Shown here: piece by piece, positions 7,191-13,369 of the stretch
Numbering within the stretch: the first letter of the stretch is position 1
How the letters are laid out: every line of letters begins with the position of its first letter
DNA from: Candidatus Latescibacteria bacterium 4484_7
Lineage (GTDB): Bacteria > Krumholzibacteriota > Krumholzibacteriia > Krumholzibacteriales > Krumholzibacteriaceae
DNA length: 15,935 nt
Assembly: GCA_002085285.1 (NCBI GenBank)
Contig: NATK01000029.1
Coordinates: 1 to 15,935, forward strand
Direction: 5' to 3'
Notes under the pieces: generated by a model
Told to the model about the DNA's origin: nothing
What the model saw: the letters and a program-made list of their open reading frames with translations, nothing else
Database searches by the model: none
Made by a program: the position numbers and the translations under genes

Positions 7191-10100
7191 ATGAAGAAGG
7201 CGGATTTTGTTCATCTTCACAATCATTCAGAGTATAGTTTGCTCGACGGTGCATTCAGACTCAAAGATATAGTGAAGGCCGCCAAAGAGATGAATATGGA
7301 AGCTGTGGCCCTTACCGATCATGGGAACATGTTCGGGGCGATTCCCTTCTATAAGGAGGCGAAGGCGCAGGGCGTCAAACCGATAATTGGGATGGAGGCG
7401 TATGTAGCGAGGGGTAGGCTCAGTGACCGAAGCAGGCCGGACGGCCGGGTGGGGAACAATCACCTCACACTTCTCGTCAAAGACGAAGAGGGCTACAGGA
7501 ATCTGATAAAACTTTCATCGATAGCATACCTCGAAGGTTTTTACTACAAGCCCAGGGTGGATCTCGATCTCCTCGAAAAGTACGGTGGAGGACTTGTGGC
7601 GATGAGCGGCTGTCTGCAGGGCGGGATACCTCAACTGCTTTTAGCGGACAGATGGGATGAGGCGAAGGAGCTCGCGGGGAGATTGTCAGAGATATTCGGA
7701 CCGGGCGGTTTCTACCTCGAGATTCAGAATCACGGCATTCCCGAAGAACTGAACGTAATTCCAAAGATAGCAAAACTGTCGTCCGAGCTTGGCATACCTC
7801 TCGTAGCAACGAACGACTGCCATTTCTGGAAGGCCGAAGACCATGAGGCTCACGATGCGCTTCTATGTCTTCAGACCGGTAAATTCCTCGACGATGAAAG
7901 ACGAATGCTGAGGTCAAACGCCGAGACCTACTTCAAATCACCCGAAGAGATGAAGAGCCTTTTCGGCGATTATCCCGAGGCGATCGAGACAACCCTCGAA
8001 ATAGCTGAAAAGTGCAATTTCGAGCTCAAGTTTACCGGATATCACCTGCCTGAATTCCCTATTCCGAAGCCCTTCAAAGATGCCGACGAATATCTCAAGC
8101 ATCTTGTAGATGAGAGACTCCATGTGAGATTCCCGGAGGTATCCGAAGAGGTAAGAGAGCGATTGCGCTACGAGCTCGACGTGATATCAAGGATGAATTT
8201 CTCTGGGTATTTTCTCGTAGTCTGGGACATCGTCAACACTGCACGGGAAATGTCGATCCCCGTAGGCCCCGGCAGAGGCTCAGCGGCGGGTTCGCTTGTT
8301 TGTTACGTACTAGGGATAACGTCGCTCAACCCGCTCGAACACGGGTTGATCTTCGAAAGACTGCTAAACCCCGAGAGGGTTTCCATGCCTGATATCGATG
8401 TAGATTTCAGCGACGATAGAAGGCAGGAGGTCATCGAATACGTTATAAAGAAGTACGGGAGCGAAAGTGTTTGTCAGATAATAACATTCGGGAGTATGGC
8501 GAAAAAGGCTGTAGTGAGGGATGTTGGGCGTGTAATGAGGATCCCGTTGAGAGAAGTCGACAAGGTTGCAAAGATGATTCAGGTTGGTTCGAATCTACGC
8601 GAGGCTATAGATTCGACGCCCGAACTCAAGAAGATGTACGACGAGGATCCCAAGGTGAAAAAGTGGATGGATCTGTCTTTGTCGCTTGAGGGATTGGCGA
8701 GACACGCTTCGACTCATGCAGCGGGTATTGTTATAACGCCGACGAATCTCATCGAACACGTACCTCTTTTCAGAACGAACAAGGGCGAGGTGACTACGCA
8801 GTACGAGATGAAAATCCTCGAAGAAATAGGAATTCTCAAGATAGATATTCTTGGTCTCAAGACGCTCTCGCAGATCGACCGAACGATCAAACTCGTAGAG
8901 AAGCACAAGGGTATAAAGATTGACATAGAGAATGTACCACTCGATGACGAGAAGACGTTCGAGCTGCTGCGTTCGGGCCGTACGGTCGGTATATTCCAGC
9001 TTGAGAGTTCTGGCATGCAGGATCTTCTCCGCAAGATGCAGCCGAGCAAGTTCGAGGATATCGTAGCTGTAAACGCCCTTTACAGGCCAGGCCCTCTCGG
9101 CAGCGACATGGTCAGCGATTTCATCGAGTGCAAGCACGGCAGGAAAAAAGTCAAGTACGAGGATCCGAGGCTCGAGCCGATTCTGCGCGAAACATACGGA
9201 GTGATCCTCTATCAGGAACAGGTTATGAAGGTTGCAAGCGAACTGGCCGGTTTTACTCTCGGCCAGGCCGATTTGCTTAGAAGGGCGATGGGAAAAAAGA
9301 AGCCGGAGGTGATGGAGAAACAGCGGGAGATATTCGTCGAAGGAGCCGTCGAGAGGGGCATGTCGAAGAAGAAGGCAAAGAAGATATTCGACCTCATGGC
9401 GAACTTCGCCGGCTACGGTTTCAACAAATCGCACTCGGCCGCCTATGCTCTTGTAACGATGAGAACAGCTTACCTGAAGGCTCATTATCCCGCTGCGTTT
9501 ATGGCAGCAACCTTGACATCAGACATGGGTGATACAAACAGATTGATTGTTCTGCTTGACGAGTGCAGGAACATGGGGCTATTCGTCCAATCTCCCGATG
9601 TGAATGTCGGCGGTGTCGGATTCGACCTTTCGGGTGATGAGATCACATATGGCCTCGCAGCGATAAAGAATGTGGGCGCGCAGACTATAAAGGCGATCGT
9701 AGAAGCGAGAGAGGCGGAAGGACCCTTCAAAGATCTGCTGGATTTCTGCGATAGGGTCGATCTCCATGCATTGAACAAGAGGGTGCTGGAGAACCTTATA
9801 CAGAGCGGCGCAATGGACGGAATAGGCGGTTCCAGGGCACAGATGATGGCCAACATCGATCGCATTCTCGCTGAGGCTCAAAGGAGGCAGAAGGCCAGAG
9901 ACAAGGGACAGGTCTCGCTGGGCTTCTTCGACCAGGAGACATCGAACGGTGGGATAAAGATGGAGGTTGTTAAGGAATGGGATGAAGAGGAAAAGATGTT
10001 CAGAGAGAAGGAGTCTCTCGGTTTCTACTTTTCAGGACATCCGTTAGACAGGTACAGAGGAGTCCTTGAACGATTGACGAATGCCGATAGCCGCTCTCTT

Positions 10101-10619
10101 GCAAACGGTTCAAAGGTGCAGAGTGCTGTTTTGCTGGGGCTCATTTCCAGGATAAAGACGATAAACGACCGAAAAGGCAATCCGATGGCCTTTATCACGA
10201 TGGAAGACCTGTACGGTTCATACGAGGTTGTTGCCTTTTCCGATTGTTTCAAGAAGTACCGAAGCAGGATTCAGGAAGAGGGAATTGTTATAGTACGCGG
10301 AAAGGTTTCGGCGAGGGACGAAGGGCCGAAGAAGATTATTGCAGACGAGGTCTATACGATCGAGGAGGCTCTGGGGGCGCTTTCTCGAAGGTTGGTTCTC
10401 ACCCTTAGCAAGAACAACTTTGCGTTGAACAGCTTTGAAGAATTGAAGGCTGTGCTGAGCAGGTTCAAGGGGGAGAAGGAACTTATACTGCACCTCAAAC
10501 AGAACGGTTCGAAGGAGTACTTTATTCGCGCTGGCAACACCCGTGTCTCGTGCGATATGAGAATAGTAGATGAGTTAAAAAAGATAAGGGGGGTGGAAAA
10601 TGTTGAGTTTACATTGTAG
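7191..10619 (+). CDS. dnaE: DNA polymerase III alpha subunit (replicative polymerase)
   Basis: Main replicative DNA polymerase. The frame is also open from a GTG at 7155, but ATG 7191 has a G-rich SD (7177-7182) 8 bases upstream and places the PHP motif FVHLHNHSEYSLLDG at the family's usual N-terminus. That gives 1142 residues, close to the E. coli length of 1160. From this start: PHP domain 6-270, palm with the catalytic triad Asp401 and Asp403 (PDIDVDF) and Asp552 (KIDILG), the fingers segment GPGRGSAAGSLVCY, a helix-hairpin-helix region, an OB fold at about 975-1050 (VLLGLISRIK...VVAFSD) and a short C-terminal domain. All nine PHP metal ligands known from exonuclease-active PHP domains can be matched: His10, His12, Asp19, His44, Glu69, His91, Cys141, Asp209 and His211. 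No beta-clamp motif was checked. The end overlaps the next gene. Confidence 0.98.
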   Translation: MKKADFVHLHNHSEYSLLDGAFRLKDIVKAAKEMNMEAVALTDHGNMFGAIPFYKEAKAQGVKPIIGMEAYVARGRLSDRSRPDGRVGNNHLTLLVKDEEGYRNLIKLSSIAYLEGFYYKPRVDLDLLEKYGGGLVAMSGCLQGGIPQLLLADRWDEAKELAGRLSEIFGPGGFYLEIQNHGIPEELNVIPKIAKLSSELGIPLVATNDCHFWKAEDHEAHDALLCLQTGKFLDDERRMLRSNAETYFKSPEEMKSLFGDYPEAIETTLEIAEKCNFELKFTGYHLPEFPIPKPFKDADEYLKHLVDERLHVRFPEVSEEVRERLRYELDVISRMNFSGYFLVVWDIVNTAREMSIPVGPGRGSAAGSLVCYVLGITSLNPLEHGLIFERLLNPERVSMPDIDVDFSDDRRQEVIEYVIKKYGSESVCQIITFGSMAKKAVVRDVGRVMRIPLREVDKVAKMIQVGSNLREAIDSTPELKKMYDEDPKVKKWMDLSLSLEGLARHASTHAAGIVITPTNLIEHVPLFRTNKGEVTTQYEMKILEEIGILKIDILGLKTLSQIDRTIKLVEKHKGIKIDIENVPLDDEKTFELLRSGRTVGIFQLESSGMQDLLRKMQPSKFEDIVAVNALYRPGPLGSDMVSDFIECKHGRKKVKYEDPRLEPILRETYGVILYQEQVMKVASELAGFTLGQADLLRRAMGKKKPEVMEKQREIFVEGAVERGMSKKKAKKIFDLMANFAGYGFNKSHSAAYALVTMRTAYLKAHYPAAFMAATLTSDMGDTNRLIVLLDECRNMGLFVQSPDVNVGGVGFDLSGDEITYGLAAIKNVGAQTIKAIVEAREAEGPFKDLLDFCDRVDLHALNKRVLENLIQSGAMDGIGGSRAQMMANIDRILAEAQRRQKARDKGQVSLGFFDQETSNGGIKMEVVKEWDEEEKMFREKESLGFYFSGHPLDRYRGVLERLTNADSRSLANGSKVQSAVLLGLISRIKTINDRKGNPMAFITMEDLYGSYEVVAFSDCFKKYRSRIQEEGIVIVRGKVSARDEGPKKIIADEVYTIEEALGALSRRLVLTLSKNNFALNSFEELKAVLSRFKGEKELILHLKQNGSKEYFIRAGNTRVSCDMRIVDELKKIRGVENVEFTL

Positions 10620-11429
10620 AATGGTCTGTGCCCCGGTGAATCGGACCATAGCTGGGATCGTAGAAACCTTCGCAAATTCCTTTTGGTTAGCTGCAATATT
10701 TCTCGTCGCTTTTTCTTTTGTCGCTGTTTTACCGATGAGCTCTTCTGCGCAGAGCTTCGAAGAACTATACCTGGTAACGAGCCCTACGGCGGGCATACTC
10801 CCTCACGGCGGCTACCTTTTCTACGGAGGGATAGGTCCTTATTCGGTGTGAAGATAGGATTTCACGATAGGCTGATGCTTGGAGCAACATTCGGCATTCA
10901 AGAATTCATTGGCAGGGGCAAGATTACCGTAAACAACAGGCCCGGTTTTCAGGTGAGGTTGAGAATGCTGGAGGAGAGTGAGAAGAATCCTGCCATGGCC
11001 ATAGGCATTGATACACAGGGCGAGAACAGGTATCTTGACGATGAAGAGAGGTATGAAAGAAAATCGAAGGGGTTCTTTGCAGTGATAAGCAAGAATTATC
11101 GATCCATAAGAGATATTTCATTCCATTGTGGTATCAATTACTCCCTCGAAACGAGGGACGAAAAGGGGCTCAACGCATTCTGCGGAACGGCAGTGGAGGT
11201 ATTCCCCGGAATGAGTATCCTGGTTGATTACAATGCAGCTTTCGATGACAATGACAGCGCAGTCCTGACTCACAGAACGAGGGGGAGAGGTTATCTCGAC
11301 ACCGGCATTCGTTTCGATTACATGGATAACCTGAGGATTAAAATCCTTTTTAAGGACCTTTTGAACAATTATATTCCTGAAGGTGGAGTCGCTCGTACAG
11401 TGGAGATCTTTTATGTCAATTATTTTTGA
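10600..11429 (+). pseudogene. Secreted protein of unknown function, split by a one-base frameshift
   Basis: The ATG at 10600 overlaps the dnaE end and sits just after a G-rich SD (10587-10595). It encodes a long basic lead, a hydrophobic core (WLAAIFLVAFSFVAVL) and a likely signal-peptidase site at SSAQS, then LYLVTSPTAGILPHGGYLF before a stop at 10849. The sequence continues in another frame, open until TGA at 11427-11429, with GVKIGFHDRLMLGATFG, RPGFQVRLRMLEES, KSKGFFAVISKNY and RGYLDTGIRFDYMDNLRIKI. From memory these two halves belong, in that order, to one secreted protein family of candidate-phylum bacteria (T-A-G-x-L near the N-terminus, then G-x-x-x-G-x-x-D-R-L, and a C-terminal beta-rich part). 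The junction lies around 10815-10850 and needs one missing base, or a -1 shift. Function is unknown; the alternating beta pattern suggests an outer-membrane or periplasmic beta protein. It could be a real break, a sequencing error or recoding. Confidence 0.7.
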
Positions 11430-11501
11430 GGGCGGCTCAAAGTTCCTCGATGCCGGGTCGATAGCCGAAATCGATGGGGCTTAAACCGAGAGGCGGAATG
11501 T

Positions 11502-12452
11502 ATGAGCCCTGATTTTGAAAGGTTTGCGCTACCTTTTGAGGAACCTCTGGTAAGGCTCGAGAAGAAGCTCGAGGGGTTGGGAGGATCTGCTTCCAAGGAT
11601 CAGAAGAGAAGACTGGAGGAGAAGGTCAAAGAGCTAGAGCGTAAGATTTATAAGGATATTTCTCCCTGGGAAGAGGTTCAACTGGCTCGTCACCCACTGA
11701 GACCGACGACCAAGGATTACATAGATTTGATGTGCGATGAATTCGAGGAGTTGCACGGTGATAGAAACTTCATGGATGACAAGGCTATAATAGGTGGAAT
11801 CGCAAAGATGGGTGAGAGGAGCCTTTTCCTTATAGGACATGAGAAGGGCAGAACAACGAAGCAGAAGATAGAGCGCAACTTCGGAATGGCGAGCCCAGAG
11901 GGGTTCAGAAAATCGTTGAGACTCATGAGGATGGCGGAGAAATTCTCACTGCCTATAGTCCTTTTCGTGGATACGCCTGGTGCATACCCTGGAGTCGGAG
12001 CGGAGGAACGTGGACAGCCGCAGGCGATCGCCGAAAATCTCAAAAGCTTTTTCGATATAGAGACTCCGATCCTCGTTTTGATAATAGGTGAGGGAGGTAG
12101 TGGTGGCGCACTTGCTCTTGCTGTCGGTGACAGGGTGTACATGATGGAGCATGCCGTATATTCTGTCATATCTCCGGAGGGGTGTGCAGCGATTCTATGG
12201 AAGAGCAAAGAGAAGGCACCGCAGGCCGCCGAGTCTTTGAGATTGACATCGAAAGATTGTCTCGAATTCGGCGTGATAGACGGTATAATAGAAGAGGTTT
12301 CTGGAGCTGCTCATAGGAATCCTCAGGGCAACGCCGACAAGCTGAAAGGTCTTATTCTCAAAGAGATCGGTGAGCTGGAGCTAATGACGCCAGAAGAGCT
12401 GCTTGCCGCCAGGGAGAAGAAATACATAGGTATGGGCATCTTCAAGGCTTAG
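11502..12452 (+). CDS. accA: Acetyl-CoA carboxylase carboxyltransferase subunit alpha
   Basis: Alpha half of the carboxyltransferase that moves CO2 from biotin to acetyl-CoA, making malonyl-CoA for fatty-acid synthesis. It works as an alpha2beta2 complex with AccD, which is not in view. The 316 residues equal the family length (319 in E. coli). Visible motifs are a helical N-terminus, RHPLRPTT.DYI, ELHGDR (84-88), GHEKGR and NFGM.SPEGFRK (112-137), DTPGAYPGVGAEERGQ (157-172), GEGGSGGALA (196-205, an oxyanion/acyl-CoA region) and SPEGCAAILWK (224-234). The start is ATG 11502 with AGAGG 8 bases upstream; the ATG at 11498 is out of frame. Seventy-two bases separate it from the gene before. No clear terminator is visible after it; a promoter for the next operon follows. 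Confidence 0.98.
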   Translation: MSPDFERFALPFEEPLVRLEKKLEGLGGSASKDQKRRLEEKVKELERKIYKDISPWEEVQLARHPLRPTTKDYIDLMCDEFEELHGDRNFMDDKAIIGGIAKMGERSLFLIGHEKGRTTKQKIERNFGMASPEGFRKSLRLMRMAEKFSLPIVLFVDTPGAYPGVGAEERGQPQAIAENLKSFFDIETPILVLIIGEGGSGGALALAVGDRVYMMEHAVYSVISPEGCAAILWKSKEKAPQAAESLRLTSKDCLEFGVIDGIIEEVSGAAHRNPQGNADKLKGLILKEIGELELMTPEELLAAREKKYIGMGIFKA

Positions 12453-12583
12453 AGAGAAAAGTTCCCCTATATAGTATGGAGAAATAATCATGAGGCGTGT
12501 CTGATTTTCGATCTCGAATGATTGAAGGAAACCTGATGTGCATGACGGTGGTACTACAGAAAATGTCTCTATTTTATTTGCCC

Positions 12584-12613
12584 TTGACCTTACATGTCGC
12601 AATACGTTATAAT
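12584..12613 (+). promoter_or_regulatory. Strong sigma70-type promoter upstream of the Trm112-like gene
   Basis: TTGACC (12584-12589) and a perfect TATAAT (12608-12613) are separated by 18 bases, the best sigma70-type match in the window. A start near 12619-12621 would give a leader of about 97 bases before the ATG at 12717. The rest of the 264-base gap after accA is AT-rich and holds no gene I can support. Confidence 0.75.
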
Positions 12614-12657
12614 AATACAAGCCAGTTTGAGAGATGTAAAAACTTCTGTGTCTCATG

Positions 12658-12703
12658 TCCCTGATGGGGAATATGTATTCCTATAATCAGGGATTTTTAT
12701 TTT
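12658..12703 (+). promoter_or_regulatory. Structured 5' leader hairpin with terminator-like T tract, next to the SD
   Basis: TCCCTGAT (12658-12665) pairs perfectly with ATCAGGGA (12686-12693). Inside the loop GGAATA (12668-12673) pairs with TATTCC (12676-12681), giving a stacked hairpin. TTTTTATTTT (12694-12703) follows directly, then the SD GGGAGGG (12704-12710). The shape is that of an intrinsic terminator inside a leader, so attenuation or SD masking is possible. The left arm (TCCC) could instead pair with the nearby GGGG/GGGA at 12666-12670, a possible alternative fold. Upstream, TGAGA (12628-12632) can pair with TCTCA (12651-12655). No known riboswitch class is recognised. Confidence 0.5.
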
Positions 12704-12716
12704 GGGAGGGTTTTTA

Positions 12717-12884
12717 ATGATAAAAAAGGAGCTGCTCGAGGTTCTGGCCTGCCCCAAATGCAAGGGCAACGTGGCCTTGAATGAGGATGGCACTTACCTC
12801 ATATGTGAAAATTGCAGGTTGAAGTACCCCGTCGAAGATGATATTCCAATCATGCTCATAGACAGGGCTGAACCGATAGATTGA
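12717..12884 (+). CDS. Trm112-family small zinc-ribbon protein (YcaR-like)
   Basis: A 55-residue protein with two CxxC pairs (CPKC at 12-15, CENC at 30-33) that bind zinc, and the family C-terminal segment YPVEDDIPIMLIDRAE. Bacterial relatives (YcaR type) are small and widely conserved; eukaryotic Trm112 activates methyltransferases, but the bacterial partner is generally unknown. A TTG at 12702 is in frame but falls inside the leader hairpin T tract and SD, so it is not used. The ATG 12717 has SD GGGAGGG 6 bases upstream. It is the first gene downstream of the promoter at 12584 and a likely attenuator-like leader; the next gene follows closely. Confidence 0.93.
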   Translation: MIKKELLEVLACPKCKGNVALNEDGTYLICENCRLKYPVEDDIPIMLIDRAEPID

Positions 12885-12909
12885 TCAGACAGCGTCGGAG
12901 GTACAATCT

Positions 12910-13314
12910 TTGTGCGTTTTCACTCATATTACTGCAGGTGCAATAATTGGTGTATATTCACCCAATCCGGCAGCCGCAGCGGCTCTCGGGTTGGGAAGCC
13001 ATGTTGTGCTCGATGTATTGCCTCATCATGATATCGACAATGTGGCCGTTGAGATTTCGCTTGCCGTTGCGGTCGTGGTGGCGCTCGCCCTCGGCGGTGC
13101 CATAACGGCGACTGTTATTGTTGGGATGATTTTTGCGATATTGCCCGATTTAGAAAATCTGCTCTGGAAGCTCGGAAAGATACCTGAGAACAAGAAATTT
13201 TTCCCGGGTCACAGGGGGATCATATCTCACGGCAGAGTTCTCGACAGCTCGAACCTGATCATTCAATTCGTTTTTGCCATATTCACCGTTTCCTATCTGT
13301 TGTGGAGAAGATGA
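12910..13314 (+). CDS. YdjM/DUF457-like membrane protein (metal-dependent-hydrolase-like)
   Basis: A 134-residue protein with several hydrophobic segments (about 8-34, 48-79, 116-131). It carries histidine-containing motifs that match the YdjM family of membrane-bound putative metal-dependent hydrolases: THITAGA near the start, SHVVLDVLPHHD (30-41), LPDLENLLW (78-86) and HRGIISHG (101-108). The histidines and aspartates would form a metal site at the membrane. No substrate is known for this family. The start is TTG at 12910 with GGAGG at 12897-12901, spaced 8 bases. The GTG at 12912 is in another frame. It sits 25 bases after the Trm112-like gene, so the two are probably cotranscribed. Confidence 0.65.
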   Translation: MCVFTHITAGAIIGVYSPNPAAAAALGLGSHVVLDVLPHHDIDNVAVEISLAVAVVVALALGGAITATVIVGMIFAILPDLENLLWKLGKIPENKKFFPGHRGIISHGRVLDSSNLIIQFVFAIFTVSYLLWRR

Positions 13315-13369
13315 GCGGCCCTTTGAACGGAGAAGTGATTTTGAGAATGATGGAACAGGGAGATATGTT

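Noticed and set aside
8595..9485. 296-codon open frame on the - strand inside dnaE
   Set aside because: Shadow of dnaE; no domain or start signal, and the + strand reading carries the conserved polymerase core.
10819..10834. Programmed -1 frameshift signal in the split secreted-protein gene
   Set aside because: No XXXYYYZ slippery heptamer in the correct phase and no obvious downstream pseudoknot, so a mutation or sequencing error is more likely.
11717..12208. 163-codon - strand frame inside accA
   Set aside because: Opposite the strongest AccA motifs; low-complexity Ser/Pro-rich translation with no homology that I can recognise.
12490..12560. Small palindrome TTCGATCTCGAA after accA as a terminator
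   Set aside because: The stem is short with a 2-base loop and no T tract follows, so it does not meet terminator criteria.
12702..12716. TTG start for the Trm112-like gene
   Set aside because: This TTG is made of the leader T tract and the first SD base; translation from it would start inside the SD itself. ATG 12717 has the proper spacing.
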